Source: Mycobacterium sp. URHB0044
GTDB lineage: Bacteria; Actinomycetota; Actinomycetes; Mycobacteriales; Mycobacteriaceae
DNA length: 64,000 bases
Direction of reading: 5' to 3'
Assembly (NCBI RefSeq): GCF_000620625.1
Contig: NZ_JIAW01000005.1
Span: 1-64,000 of the forward strand
Position numbers and translations under genes: made by a program. Under the pieces are notes generated by a model. It did not search any database and was not told the origin of the DNA. It worked only from the letters and a program-made list of their open reading frames with translations. Below are positions 52,261 to 61,228 of this stretch, in pieces; the first letter of the stretch is position 1, and each line of letters starts with the position of its first letter.

Positions 52261-52581
52261 TCAGTAGAGGCCCGGAACGGGCGACGGCTCGCCCTCCATG
52301 ATTCGCCACCCCACTTCGACCTGCCCGTCGGTCGAGCCGGTGTGACCGGCGAAACCGTAGTACCAGGTGTGGCAGACGTTCATGTCCCACTTGACGTTCG
52401 GTTGCATACCGGAGCCGCCGACCGGCAATGGCTGTCCGGGGCACCACACCTGGCTGCACTCGCTCAGCGCGTTGCACCTGGCTTCGGCGATGCCGGGAGT
52501 CAGCGCGACGCCGGTGAGGGCGAGGCTGCCCGCGAGCACGGCGCTTGCGAGCAACCGGGTGCCCTTCTTGTGACTGGTCAT
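52261..52581 (-). CDS. Small secreted mycobacterial protein, WDMNxCHTWY family (paralogue)
   Basis: 106 residues from the ATG at 52581, with AGGGAAGGA upstream. Signal peptide (LLASAVLAGSLALTGVALTPGIAEA), then ARCNALSECSQVWCPGQPLP and VKWDMNVCHTWYYGFAG. Shares WCPG and WDMNxCHTWY with 18238-18585 but has a different C-terminus (EVGWRIMEGEPSPVPGLY). The number and spacing of Cys suggest two disulfides. Function unknown. Confidence 0.78.
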   Translation of the reverse strand: MTSHKKGTRLLASAVLAGSLALTGVALTPGIAEARCNALSECSQVWCPGQPLPVGGSGMQPNVKWDMNVCHTWYYGFAGHTGSTDGQVEVGWRIMEGEPSPVPGLY

Positions 52582-53018
52582 GTTCGTCCTTCCCTGTGTT
52601 GCGCCACACCGTGTGGCGTCGTTCAGACAAGCTGACCCGACCTGCTCGGCTACCGATCCCAAAAATAGTGGCCAGAACCCCCGCCAACGGCGGCAGCCGT
52701 GGCCAGTAGCGGATTGGCCGTCCTCTGCGGTCCCCGGGAGCCCGTACCGGGAGAACTACTGCGCATTGACACGGAAAGGTCCTTTGCATTCAGCCGACTG
52801 CAGAGAAAGTGTGCTCTGTCGTGGCTCTGCGCATGAGGCGTTTACCGCATATTGCACCCCATTGGGCCGGGACGACCCAGGCTTCTGCGAAGTGGCCGGA
52901 GCCGGGTTGACGCGTTCCCCGAGACAGTGATCACTGGCCGCCTGTAGCGCTCCTCCTATCGCCGCCGGGACGCAGCCGCAGCCAATGCTTCGCTGACGCG
53001 GACGGACTGAAGGGTGGG
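52582..53018. other. Intergenic region, nothing supported
   Basis: 437 bases. A reverse frame ending at 52756 (wording VQYAVNASCAEPRQSTLSLQ) has paired Cys but no start, signal or family I recognise, so it is not called. Confidence 0.4.
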
Positions 53019-53912
53019 CTATCCGCTGGCGGCATGAAGCTCGGTCGTCAACGTTTCCTGGCTCGCCCACGACGCCAACAGGGCCAGACTGCCAGCGGCC
53101 GGGCCGCCCGCCGGTGCGGTGTAAACATTCAACTGCAGGCCAGGGTCGGTGGGCAGATCCATGGACTCGAAGTTCAAGTCGAGCAGTCCCACCACCGGAT
53201 GATTCACCCGCTTGCTCCCGTTTCCGTGCAGCCGCACGTCCTGAGATGCCCACTGCTGCCGGAACAGCTCACTGCCCGCTGATAATTCGCTCACCAAGGC
53301 GATGAGCTCCTCATCATGGGGACTACGGCCCAATTCCATGCGCAACATCGCGGCCGCATTTCGCGCCGCATGGTCGTAGTCGACGAAGAACGTCTCGGCC
53401 TCGCTGGGATGCAAGTACACGAACCGCACTGTGTTGGCGGGCCGTCGCGGATCGGCCAGCATCGGGGAAAAGAGTGCCCGGCCAAGGTGATTCGTGGCGA
53501 GCACGTCATGGCGCCCATTGCGGATCAACGCCGGCGCCCCGGTCATGGCGTCCAGCATCTCTTGCAGAGCGGGACGCACCGTTGCGGCAGGTTTGCTGTG
53601 CCGTCGACTAGCGGGCGCACCGGACTGGCGTGCGAGATGAAACAAGTGATCGCGCTCCGCTTCGCTGAGCTGTAAGGCCGTGGCTAGCGCGTCGAGCACG
53701 CCCTCCGAGGTGCCAGCCAGACTGCCGCGCTCGATGCGCACGTAATACTCGACCGATATCCCGGCGAGTAGCGCTACCTCCTCTCGACGCAGCCCCTTGA
53801 CCCGACGATTGCCCCCGTAGGCGGGCAGGCCAGCCATCTCAGGCGCGATGCGGGCGCGACGCGACCGCAGAAATTCTTGAATCTCGGTGCGCAGATCAAG
53901 CACGGCGTCCAT
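53019..53912 (-). CDS. XRE-type HTH regulator with MmyB-like ligand domain
   Basis: 297 residues from MDAVLDLRTEIQEFLRSRRAR. HTH segment GNRRVKGLRREEVALLAGISVEYYVRIERGSLAGTS is the pattern of the actinobacterial MmyB-like regulators. The C-terminal domain (PALIRNGRHDVLATNHLGRALFSPM; FVYLHPSEAETFFVDYDHAARNAAAMLRM) is the MmyB ligand-binding fold, proposed to bind fatty acids. 65 bases upstream of it in transcription-independent order is the SDR gene, its usual type of target. Confidence 0.88.
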   Translation of the reverse strand: MDAVLDLRTEIQEFLRSRRARIAPEMAGLPAYGGNRRVKGLRREEVALLAGISVEYYVRIERGSLAGTSEGVLDALATALQLSEAERDHLFHLARQSGAPASRRHSKPAATVRPALQEMLDAMTGAPALIRNGRHDVLATNHLGRALFSPMLADPRRPANTVRFVYLHPSEAETFFVDYDHAARNAAAMLRMELGRSPHDEELIALVSELSAGSELFRQQWASQDVRLHGNGSKRVNHPVVGLLDLNFESMDLPTDPGLQLNVYTAPAGGPAAGSLALLASWASQETLTTELHAASG

Positions 53913-53976
53913 CCACTCACCGTAAGGGTGCACCGCAAGCGAAGGGAGGTACCGCCAATACCCCGAAGCCTCGGGG

Positions 53977-54771
53977 TCAGGCGGTCGTGGCGATCCCTCC
54001 GTCGACGGGGACGATGGTGCCCGTTAGGTAGGCGCCTGCACGGCTGGCCAGGAACACGGCGACACCCGCCATGTCGTCGTCGCGGCCGATCCGGCGCAGC
54101 GGGGCCGACGCAGCGATCGCCTCGCCGAACTCGTCGAGAGTTGCAGCCATCATCGTCGACGGGAAGGGTCCCGGCGCCACTGCGTTCACCGTAATGTGCT
54201 GCGGGCCCAGCTCCTTGGCGAGCACTCTGGTGAGTTGATGCAGCGCAGCCTTGCTGCTGGAGTACGAGTAGTTGGGCCGCGCAGGGATGTGTATGGCGGC
54301 GATGCTGCCGATGTTGATGATCCGCGCGGGATCATCGGCGGTCCCAGCGCTGCGAAGTGCCGGCAGCAGCGCCTGTACCAGCCAAAACGGCGACTTCAGG
54401 TTGAGGTCGATGACGGTGTCCCAGGCCGCGTCCGGGAACGTCGCCAACGGCTCGTCCCACATTGCGCCCGCATTGTTGACCAGGATGTCGAGACTCCCAG
54501 AGTCGGCCGTCACCAGGTGAGCGAGGCGGTCACACTCCTCGTGCCGGGACAGATCGGCGGGGACCGCCCAGACGTCGCCGTATTCGGACAGCTGTTCCTG
54601 CGCCTGAGCACACGCTTCCGCGCTGCGTGAGCTGATGACCAGGCGAACACCCGCCTGGAGGAGCCCGCGCGCGATCATCATCCCGATGCCCCTGGTGCCA
54701 CCGGTGACCAGGCCGCGCTTACCGCTCAAATCGAAAAGTTCTGCATGCGTTGCGAATTGACTGGTTGCCAC
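53977..54771 (-). CDS. Short-chain dehydrogenase/reductase
   Basis: 264 residues. Classical SDR: cofactor motif VTGGTRGIG, LVNNAG, catalytic YSYSSSKAA (Tyr and Lys four apart), VNAVAPGPF, C-terminal FLASRAGAYLTGTIVPVDGGIA. An Arg after the glycine motif (SSRSAEA) suggests NADPH preference. Substrate not deducible. Same strand as and upstream of the MmyB-like regulator gene. Confidence 0.9.
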   Translation of the reverse strand: MATSQFATHAELFDLSGKRGLVTGGTRGIGMMIARGLLQAGVRLVISSRSAEACAQAQEQLSEYGDVWAVPADLSRHEECDRLAHLVTADSGSLDILVNNAGAMWDEPLATFPDAAWDTVIDLNLKSPFWLVQALLPALRSAGTADDPARIINIGSIAAIHIPARPNYSYSSSKAALHQLTRVLAKELGPQHITVNAVAPGPFPSTMMAATLDEFGEAIAASAPLRRIGRDDDMAGVAVFLASRAGAYLTGTIVPVDGGIATTA

Positions 54772-55017
54772 TTATCGCCCTTCTTGCTCGCCGAGAAGCT
54801 TTCATAGCAATCTAGGCTGCATTCCGGACGCCAAGGAGATCCCCGCAGTACGGGTACTGTCAGGGTCCCCCAGCCGGGTAGCCGCTTGGCGGAAGCCGTA
54901 ATAGAAAGTGCCGTAACGTTACTCGCGCCCAGTGTCCTTCGAAATCCGACGTTGGCACCGAGTGCGACGTGGCGTTTCCGATCCTGCTGGAGATTCACAC
55001 CGCCGCGATCGCTCGCG

Positions 55018-55227
55018 CTACTGAGAGTCGCCCTTCGCGGAATTGCGGCGGCCGATAAGGACGGCGCCGATAACGCCTGTCGCCGCGCCTACGCCCACGG
55101 TGCCCCAGCCTCCGGGCAGGCCCGCGAGCGAGGTGAGGACACCGACGCAGACCCCGGCCACGACGGCGAATGCAACCATGATCGCGACGATCTGCCACCA
55201 CGGCATGGGCACTCCGGGACTCACCAT
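55018..55227 (-). CDS. Small two-TM membrane protein
   Basis: 69 residues. Two hydrophobic helices (IVAIMVAFAVVAGVCVGVL and GTVGVGAATGVIGAVLIG) linked by a glycine-rich turn, with a basic end RRNSAKGDSQ. Coding-like composition and a plausible start, but no family known to me. Divergent from the GMC gene. Confidence 0.5.
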   Translation of the reverse strand: MVSPGVPMPWWQIVAIMVAFAVVAGVCVGVLTSLAGLPGGWGTVGVGAATGVIGAVLIGRRNSAKGDSQ

Positions 55228-55302
55228 GGCGACAAACTACCGCGCAACTAGCATCGCAGACACTAAGACACGCATGTGGTCCCCTGGAGGAACGAGCCGG
55301 AA

Positions 55303-56988
55303 ATGAGCCCCGTCGCCGAGTTCGACTTCGTCATCGTCGGCGCGGGCAGTGCAGGCTGCCTGCTCGCCAACCGGCTCAGCGCCAATCCTGATCACCGTGT
55401 GCTCTTGATTGAGGCCGGCGGCAAGGACAACTGGTTCTGGATCAAGGTGCCGGTGGGCTACCTGTACACGATTGCCAACCCACGCACCGACTGGTGCTTC
55501 GCGACCGAGCCCGACCCAGGTCTGGCGGGCCGCAGCATTCACTACGCGCGGGGCCGGGTGATCGGCGGCAGCTCGTCGATCAACGCGATGATCCACATGC
55601 GCGGTCAGGCCTCCGACTACGAACTATGGTCACAGGCCACCGGTGACGAGCGATGGCTGTGGGGCGGACCGGACGGTGCCGGCGAGACCCTGGCGATCTA
55701 CAAGGAGTTGGAAGACTACTTCGGCGGGGCCGACGACTGGCACGGCGCCGGCGGTGAGATCGCCGTCGAGCGGCCGCGAGTGAGCTGGAAGATCTTGGAC
55801 GCCTGGCAGGCCGCCGCCGCCGAAGTGGGCATCGACCCGATTGAAGAGTTCAACCGCGGAGACAACGCCGGCAGTGCGTACTTTCACGTCAACCAACGGC
55901 GTGGCCGTCGCTGGTCGATGGCCGATGCCTTCCTGCATCCCGTCGCCCACCGGCCAAATCTCACTATTTATACCGACACTCAGGCCCTGCAGCTGCTGAT
56001 GGACGACCAGGTCCACGAGGATCAGCGTCGCGGCGCCTGGACCACGGCTCGGCACCGCGCCACCGGTGTGCGGCTGCTCAAAGACGGCCAGATCCTCGAC
56101 GTTCGGGCCCGCCGCGAGGTGATCCTGAGCGCCGGAGCGATTGGGTCGCCGCAACTCATGCAGGCATCGGGTCTGGGCCCGGCCGGGCTACTCACCCAGC
56201 ATCAGGTGCCGGTGGCCGTCGACCTGCCCGGAGTAGGTGAAAACCTCCAGGACCACCTGCAGCTGCGAACGGTCTACCGGGTGCGGGGAGCCCGCACCGT
56301 CAACACGCTGTACCGCAATTGGGTCACCCGTGCAGGCATGGGACTTCAGTATCTGTTGCTGCGCTCAGGACCCATGACCATGCCGCCTTCCACGCTGGGA
56401 GCTTTCGCGAAAAGCGATCCAGCGCTGGCCAGTCCCAATCTGGAGTGGCATGTGCAGCCCTTGTCGTTGGCCAAGTTCGGCGAACCGCTGCATCCCTTCG
56501 GAGCGATCACTCCGTCAGTCTGCAATCTGCGACCCAGCTCGCGGGGTCATGTGCGCATAGCCAGCGCAGACCCGCTGACCTACCCGAAGGTCACCTGCAA
56601 CTACCTGTCCACTGACGCCGATCGTGAAATCGCCGTGCGGGGCTTGAGGATGACCAGACAGATCATGGCGGCCCAACCCCTGGCCCGCTACTGCCCAGAA
56701 GAAATGCTTCCCGGCCCGCAACTGGTGAGCGACGAAGACCTCCAGCAGGCGGCCAGTGAGCTCGGTACCACCATCTTTCATCCGGTGGGCACCTGCGCGA
56801 TGGGAGCCTTTGACACACGTGGTCTGCCGCGGTCGGCCGCTACGGTGCTCGACACCGATTGTCGCGTGTACCGCGTCGCCGGCCTTCGAGTGGTTGATGC
56901 TTCGGCGATGCCCACCATCACTTCAGGGAACACCAACGCGCCGGTCATGGTCATCGCAGAACGCGCAGCGCGAGCGATCCGGGGATAA
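55303..56988 (+). CDS. GMC family oxidoreductase (second)
   Basis: 561 residues from MSPVAEFDFVIVGAGSAGCL. Signatures RVIGGSSSINAMIHMRGQ and LSAGAIGSPQLMQASGLG; active-site HPVGTCAMG and NTNAPVMVIAERAARAIRG. Typical choline/alcohol dehydrogenase-like length. Compared with the copy at 32618 it has an insertion around AWTTARHRATGVRL. Oxidises an alcohol using FAD. Stands alone, 98 bases before the LLM gene. Confidence 0.9.
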   Translation: MSPVAEFDFVIVGAGSAGCLLANRLSANPDHRVLLIEAGGKDNWFWIKVPVGYLYTIANPRTDWCFATEPDPGLAGRSIHYARGRVIGGSSSINAMIHMRGQASDYELWSQATGDERWLWGGPDGAGETLAIYKELEDYFGGADDWHGAGGEIAVERPRVSWKILDAWQAAAAEVGIDPIEEFNRGDNAGSAYFHVNQRRGRRWSMADAFLHPVAHRPNLTIYTDTQALQLLMDDQVHEDQRRGAWTTARHRATGVRLLKDGQILDVRARREVILSAGAIGSPQLMQASGLGPAGLLTQHQVPVAVDLPGVGENLQDHLQLRTVYRVRGARTVNTLYRNWVTRAGMGLQYLLLRSGPMTMPPSTLGAFAKSDPALASPNLEWHVQPLSLAKFGEPLHPFGAITPSVCNLRPSSRGHVRIASADPLTYPKVTCNYLSTDADREIAVRGLRMTRQIMAAQPLARYCPEEMLPGPQLVSDEDLQQAASELGTTIFHPVGTCAMGAFDTRGLPRSAATVLDTDCRVYRVAGLRVVDASAMPTITSGNTNAPVMVIAERAARAIRG

Positions 56989-57086
56989 GCGGCGGCACTG
57001 CAACAACATCGACGTTCCGACCCGGAATAAATTCTGCTCCCGTGAGCTTGGCCCAAGAGTCGCCCTCCCCCAACTCAGGAGCATCC

Positions 57087-57896
57087 ATGACCCGTCCCGT
57101 CCGCGTCGCCGTGCAGATCCAGCCCGGTGGCACCCCCGATTACCGCACCTGGCGCGAGGCCGTCCTGGCCGCCGACGACCTGGGCGTCGACGTGATCTTC
57201 GGGTACGACCACTTCCACCGCCCCGCGATGAAGGGAATCGTCGACGGCAAGCCGGTCCTGTTCGACGAGCAGCCCGACGTCGCCAACTTCGAGGGTTGGA
57301 CCGCGCTCGCATCGTGGGGCGAGATCACCTCGCACGCCGAGATCGGTCTCCTCGTCACCGGCGTCGGCTACCGCAACGCGGACCTGCTGGCTGACATGGC
57401 GCGCACCGTCGACCACATCAGCGGCGGTCGGCTGATCCTCGGCCTCGGCGCGGGATGGTACGAAAAGGATTACACCACCTACGGTTACGACTTCGGCACC
57501 TTCGGCTCCCGCTTCGATCTGTTCGACGAGAGCTTGATCCGCATCGAGAACCGGCTCGCGGCACTGATTCCGCCGCCCGTGCGCAAGCTACCGATCCTCA
57601 TCGGCGGCACCGGCCCCAAGCGCTCGCTGCCGGCCGTCGCCCGGCATGCCGACATCTGGCACGCGTTTCAGGACCTCGACGCCTTCCGCAAGTCCAGCGA
57701 CCGCGTCGACGAGCTGGCAGCGACGTTCGGCCGCAACGGAGACGATATCGAACGCTCGACGCTGTGGGAGAACGCCGACAGCGCCGATGCCTTCCGCGAG
57801 GCAGGAGTCACGTTGTTCCAAACCGAACTCACAGCTGACAATGGTTACGACCTCACGTCTCTCAAAGAGGTGCTCAGCTGGCGGGACAACGGGTAA
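57087..57896 (+). CDS. LLM class F420/flavin-dependent oxidoreductase
   Basis: 269 residues from MTRPVRVAVQIQPGG. Luciferase-like fold: VDVIFGYDHFHRP, GEITSHAEIGLLVTGVGYRNADLLADMARTVDHISGGRLILGLGAGWYEKDY (classical LLM block), PILIGGTGPKRSLPAVARHADIWHAF. The GAGWYEKDY motif is frequent in mycobacterial F420-dependent members. Substrate unknown. Convergent with the TetR gene, 36 bases apart. Confidence 0.88.
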   Translation: MTRPVRVAVQIQPGGTPDYRTWREAVLAADDLGVDVIFGYDHFHRPAMKGIVDGKPVLFDEQPDVANFEGWTALASWGEITSHAEIGLLVTGVGYRNADLLADMARTVDHISGGRLILGLGAGWYEKDYTTYGYDFGTFGSRFDLFDESLIRIENRLAALIPPPVRKLPILIGGTGPKRSLPAVARHADIWHAFQDLDAFRKSSDRVDELAATFGRNGDDIERSTLWENADSADAFREAGVTLFQTELTADNGYDLTSLKEVLSWRDNG

Positions 57897-57932
57897 GGCC
57901 GTGACGCCCGGCCCTCAATCAAGCTGAGCGCG

Positions 57933-58505
57933 TCAGCCTTTGGTCATTCGCAGGATCATGGCGACCGCGTCTTGCGAGTGACCTGCTGGCGCCAAGGCTT
58001 CTTGCAAGAGCAGACCACGAATCGCGGCAACGGCGACGGTGGCCATGTCCAGCGCTTCCTTGGTGTCATGCCCTTCGCGTTGCGCGAGCGAGGCCAGCAG
58101 GGTGGTCAGGTCGTCGAGCGAGTCGATGAACTCGTGAAAGTTCCCTGGGTTCTGCGCGGCGAGTCCTACGACGTGGAAGAAGCCGCGGACACGCGACAGC
58201 TGGTCCGGGCGGGTGTAGGCCCGCCAGATCGCCACGACGAGGTCGTCAAAGGTGCCCTGCTGGGCGGTCTTGAATAGCGCCTCGTTGTCACGAGCTCGCT
58301 GCACCGTGAGCATGGCCGCCAAGACACCCGAGAGTGACCCGAAGTGGTACCGCAGCAGGGCGTGGCTGGTCTCGGCCCGGGCGGCGATCTCACGCAGCGA
58401 CATGTCCGGCGAGGGTAGGTCCTCCTCGAAGGCGTCGAGAAGCCGAGCCAGCAGACGGTCGCGTGCGTCGCCTTTGCGTTCCGCGCTTGACAAGCTCACT
58501 CCCAC
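57933..58505 (-). CDS. TetR family regulator (1)
   Basis: 190 residues. N-terminal HTH DRLLARLLDAFEEDLPSPDMSLREIAARAETSHALLRYHFGSLSGVLAAML. Helical ligand domain with no recognisable family. Divergent from an esterase gene over a 28-bp perfect inverted repeat, so probably its repressor. Confidence 0.88.
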   Translation of the reverse strand: MGVSLSSAERKGDARDRLLARLLDAFEEDLPSPDMSLREIAARAETSHALLRYHFGSLSGVLAAMLTVQRARDNEALFKTAQQGTFDDLVVAIWRAYTRPDQLSRVRGFFHVVGLAAQNPGNFHEFIDSLDDLTTLLASLAQREGHDTKEALDMATVAVAAIRGLLLQEALAPAGHSQDAVAMILRMTKG

Positions 58506-58511
58506 AGTTTA

Positions 58512-58539
58512 TCCATTGGATAACCCATTATCCAATGGA
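58512..58539. promoter_or_regulatory. Perfect inverted-repeat operator of TetR (1)
   Basis: TCCATTGGATAA and TTATCCAATGGA are exact inverted arms of 12 bases around CCCA. The left arm also sits in a TTATCCATTGGATAA palindrome. Located 6 bases from the TetR start and 57 bases from the esterase start. Confidence 0.8.
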
Positions 58540-58595
58540 AAAGAACTGCTGAGGGCGCCGTGCGGCGAGCCCCGCCGAATCGTGAAGGACCTTCG

Positions 58596-59450
58596 ATGAG
58601 CTCCATGTGGCAAGGCTGTCTCGCCGACACCGACTATATCGAAATGCGTTCTAGCGGTGGACATGACTACGGCGTCTGGGTTACCACGCCGCCGGGCTAC
58701 GACCGCGCCACGACAGAAGCGCCTGCCGTGTATGTGCTCGACGGCAACTGGGCTGTGGGCCTGACGGCTCCCCTCATCGTCACCCAGATGGACCCCATGC
58801 AACGGATCCAGCCCTACATCCAAGTCAGCGTTGGTTACGCGGGTGAGGAGGCGCAGGACTGGGATCGGCTGCGCAACAGAGACTTCGTGCCACCGGGCGA
58901 GCCCATCGCCAAGGAACTCATCGATGCCGTGGAGATGGGATTGGAAGCGGGAGCGAGGACACGCGAGGAAGCCGACGCCTACATCGCCGAATTACGTGAC
59001 ACTCACGCCGATGTGTTCCTGAGTTTCCTTACCGCTGACCTGCATCCGCGGATCGAACGCGACTATGGCACAGCCGCAAGCGGTCACGGACTCTTCGGCT
59101 ACTCCTACGGCGGACTCTTCAGTCTCTACGCCTGGCTCACCGGAGCCACCCTCTTCGAGAGCATCGGAGCGGGCAGCCCCGGCGTCCTCGCTGAAGACAG
59201 TCAGATCTTCGACCAGCTCAGCGAAATGGGTGAAAGCCGGCGTGCCGCCAGGCTTCACGTGACCTTCAACGACCGAGAGCTGCTCGGAGACCTGGCGGTC
59301 TACCAAAACCTCGCGAAGAACGCCGCCACCGTGCTTCACCGCCTCACCTCGCGCGGCGAAGTGGTCACGAGCGAGCTCCTGCACGAAACGCACGTCACTG
59401 GTCTGCAGGCATCGTTCCTCAGCTACCTCAGGACCTGCCGTCCGCTGTAA
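58596..59450 (+). CDS. Alpha/beta hydrolase, esterase D / IroE-like
   Basis: 284 residues from MSSMWQGCLADTD. Esterase-D-like order: PAVYVLDGNWAVGLTAPLI, the long insertion with GEPIAKELIDAVEMG, nucleophile GYSYGG, and C-terminal VVTSELLHETHVTG where His is catalytic. The family includes siderophore esterases (Fes/IroE) and S-formylglutathione-like hydrolases. Controlled by the divergent TetR. Substrate not deducible. Confidence 0.82.
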   Translation: MSSMWQGCLADTDYIEMRSSGGHDYGVWVTTPPGYDRATTEAPAVYVLDGNWAVGLTAPLIVTQMDPMQRIQPYIQVSVGYAGEEAQDWDRLRNRDFVPPGEPIAKELIDAVEMGLEAGARTREEADAYIAELRDTHADVFLSFLTADLHPRIERDYGTAASGHGLFGYSYGGLFSLYAWLTGATLFESIGAGSPGVLAEDSQIFDQLSEMGESRRAARLHVTFNDRELLGDLAVYQNLAKNAATVLHRLTSRGEVVTSELLHETHVTGLQASFLSYLRTCRPL

Positions 59451-59517
59451 TCGGTTCGCCGTATTGCGCTGCACCCCAACTGCTTCGATTTCATGCGCGG
59501 TAGCGATGGCGCATTGC

Positions 59518-59829
59518 TCAGAGATCGAGGACGATGCGGAGTGCTGCATCAACGCGACGCATCTCGTCGAAGCTAAGGAACCCGACACTCTTGCCGAGGC
59601 GGCCCGGATCAACTGCGGCGGCCTGCTCGGCGAGCACCCTGGTGTTCACGCCGCGCACTTCAACCTCAGGACGAAAGCTGGCGGCACGAGCCGACGTAGA
59701 CGTGGGCGCAACCAACCAGGTCGACAGAGGCAGTTGATCTGACTGGACGACGACGGCGTAGCGGGAACCAGACTGCTCGTGACCGCGACTCCCCCGCGCG
59801 GCATGCAGCCGAAAGACCTCACCACGCAC
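59518..59829 (-). CDS. MazF/PemK-like toxin (second TA module)
   Basis: 103 residues from a GTG at 59829 (VRGEVFRLHAARGSRGHEQSG). PemK core: GSRYAVVVQSDQLPLSTWLVAPTSTSARAASFRPEVEV and RVLAEQAAAVDPGRLGKSVGFLS. The usual N-terminal GEVF(R/W)L of MazF is present. Starts inside the antitoxin gene by 11 bases. The longer reading upstream is not used. Confidence 0.82.
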   Translation of the reverse strand: MRGEVFRLHAARGSRGHEQSGSRYAVVVQSDQLPLSTWLVAPTSTSARAASFRPEVEVRGVNTRVLAEQAAAVDPGRLGKSVGFLSFDEMRRVDAALRIVLDL

Positions 59830-60052
59830 GCAGCGTCTCCATGTCGCGCAGCACCTGCATGGCCTCAGCGCGATCGGACTCGTCTTCGGCAAGCCTTTCC
59901 GCTTCGGCGCGAATCGCCGCGTCGGCCTTCCGTCGCGCGGCATCGATGAGAGCAGATCGAACGGCTGCGGACACAGTCGTGCCATCTCTGGTCAAGACCT
60001 CCAGCGCTTTCGCTGTGTCTTCGTCTGGCCGGAAGGTAATGGTGTCAGCCAT
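59819..60052 (-). CDS. Antitoxin of the second MazF-like module
   Basis: 77 residues from MADTITFRPDEDTAKALEVL at 60052. RHH-type N-terminus (ITFRPDEDTAKALEVLTRDGTTVSAAVRSALIDAARRK) and a charged helix to the C-terminus (ERLAEDESDRAEAMQVLRDME). Overlaps the toxin by 11 bases. The same frame is open upstream into a decayed gene, see 60053-60392. Confidence 0.82.
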   Translation of the reverse strand: MADTITFRPDEDTAKALEVLTRDGTTVSAAVRSALIDAARRKADAAIRAEAERLAEDESDRAEAMQVLRDMETLRAW

Positions 60053-60392
60053 GGCAACAGTGTACGACGTTTTGTAAGACATCGGCAGGATCCGGCGTGC
60101 CGCGTCGAACGCCGCGGCGACGACTGTGTCGTCCCAGTCGGGCTGCTGACCGGTCGCGGTTGCGAGGTCCCAGGTGTGGACGGTCAGCTCGGAGAAGTAC
60201 GACGCCAGCACCTCGGCGCCGCTGCCTTCGATCCACGGCAGCGCCATGGGTCGTTCGAGCACGGCGTCGTCGCTCCAGGCATCCCTGGCTCGTCTCCCCG
60301 ACTCCCGCCACGCAGCGGGCCAGCGATCGTCGGCGACCTGGGTGTCGGTGACTGCAAACGGCGGCGTACTCGTCGACGCTAAAACCGCGACG
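60053..60392 (-). pseudogene. C-terminal-half relic of a TIGR03086/maleylpyruvate-isomerase-like gene, in frame with the antitoxin
   Basis: Reverse frame reads WPAAWRESGRRARDAWSDDA, VLERPMALPWIEGSG and SELTVHTWDLATATGQQPDW, ending DAARRILPMSYKTSYTVA directly into the antitoxin Met. The HTWDLATATGQ motif is typical of TIGR03086 DinB-like proteins. The N-terminal half and normal C-terminus are missing. The in-frame join gives a theoretical 147-residue fusion, but a true start is not apparent. Confidence 0.7.
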
Positions 60393-60758
60393 TCATCCGA
60401 CGGGAGTCGTGGCTTGCAGAACCGCCTCGACGAGCGCCTCGGTCCGCAAGTGTTCGAACTCGTGGTAGCTAGGATCCCTGACCATTTGGATGAAGTGTTG
60501 GCGGCTGGGGTATCTCACCAGGACGACCATGTCCCAGGCCTGGCCGTCTTCGGCGACCAACGCGGTGCTGCCTACCCCGGCATAGAGCACCTCGAGTCCA
60601 TACTTTGCGTTGATGCCTGCGGCCTCGAACTGCGCGGCGTACTCGCCGTACTTCGCCTCGCCGCCGGGCCGGAAGCGCAGCAGATTGAGCATGACGACCG
60701 GTCCCCCGGTGTCTTCGTCTGCATAACGCTCCACCGCTGCGCTGTCGAATGCGATCAT
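60393..60758 (-). CDS. DUF1330 family protein
   Basis: 121 residues from MIAFDSAAVERYADEDTGG. Ferredoxin-like dimeric barrel wording: PVVMLNLLRFRPGGEAKYGEYA, WDMVVLVRYPSRQHFIQMVRDPSYHEFEHLRTEAL. The PSRQHFIQM/DPSY pattern is DUF1330. Role unknown, sometimes found beside monooxygenases. In one unit with the VOC protein, 41 bases downstream of it. Confidence 0.85.
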   Translation of the reverse strand: MIAFDSAAVERYADEDTGGPVVMLNLLRFRPGGEAKYGEYAAQFEAAGINAKYGLEVLYAGVGSTALVAEDGQAWDMVVLVRYPSRQHFIQMVRDPSYHEFEHLRTEALVEAVLQATTPVG

Positions 60759-60799
60759 CCTTCTCTTCCTGGTCGGGTGGGTTGACGCTCGGTTGGTGG

Positions 60800-61198
60800 T
60801 CAGCCGTTGAACTTCGCGATGGCATCCTCGGTGACCGGTGTGAAGTAGTTGACGAGGTTGCCGTCGGGATCGCGGAACAAGATAGAGCGATTGCCCCACG
60901 GCATCGTCGTGGGTTCCTGCACCCAGTCGCTCACGATCGGCTTGAGCCGCTCGTACTCACCGTCGACGTCGGCGACCTTGAATTCGATGATGACGCTGTG
61001 ATTGTCGGCAGGACGAGCGGAGTCCTCCCCGAACAGCTGTGTCGTCTGCGTGTGGCCGATCGCCAGCGTGAAGGACGGCAGGATCAGTTCGGCGAACTGA
61101 GGTGTATAGCGCACCGCTGCGATGCCGGTAACCCGCTCATAGAACGGGACCAGGCGATCGAGGTCATCGGTGATCATGCGAATGGAAACGAGATCCAC
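60800..61198 (-). CDS. VOC (glyoxalase/dioxygenase superfamily) protein
   Basis: 132 residues. beta-alpha-beta-beta-beta repeats: MDLVSIRMITDDLDRLVPFYERVTG, FTLAIGHTQTTQLF, NHSVIIEFKVADVDGEYERLK and NRSILFRDPDGNLVNYFTPV, the last a VOC signature. Could be a ring-cleaving, fosfomycin- or glyoxalase-type member, not deducible. First gene of the VOC-DUF1330 unit, divergent from TetR (2). Confidence 0.85.
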   Translation of the reverse strand: MDLVSIRMITDDLDRLVPFYERVTGIAAVRYTPQFAELILPSFTLAIGHTQTTQLFGEDSARPADNHSVIIEFKVADVDGEYERLKPIVSDWVQEPTTMPWGNRSILFRDPDGNLVNYFTPVTEDAIAKFNG

Positions 61199-61228
61199 GG
61201 CGTCAGCCTTCCCAGGTAGTAAAATGAA

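Noticed and set aside
59819..60262. A genuine 147-residue fused antitoxin
   Set aside because: The upstream half is a truncated TIGR03086 domain with no own start context; the 77-residue antitoxin has normal length.
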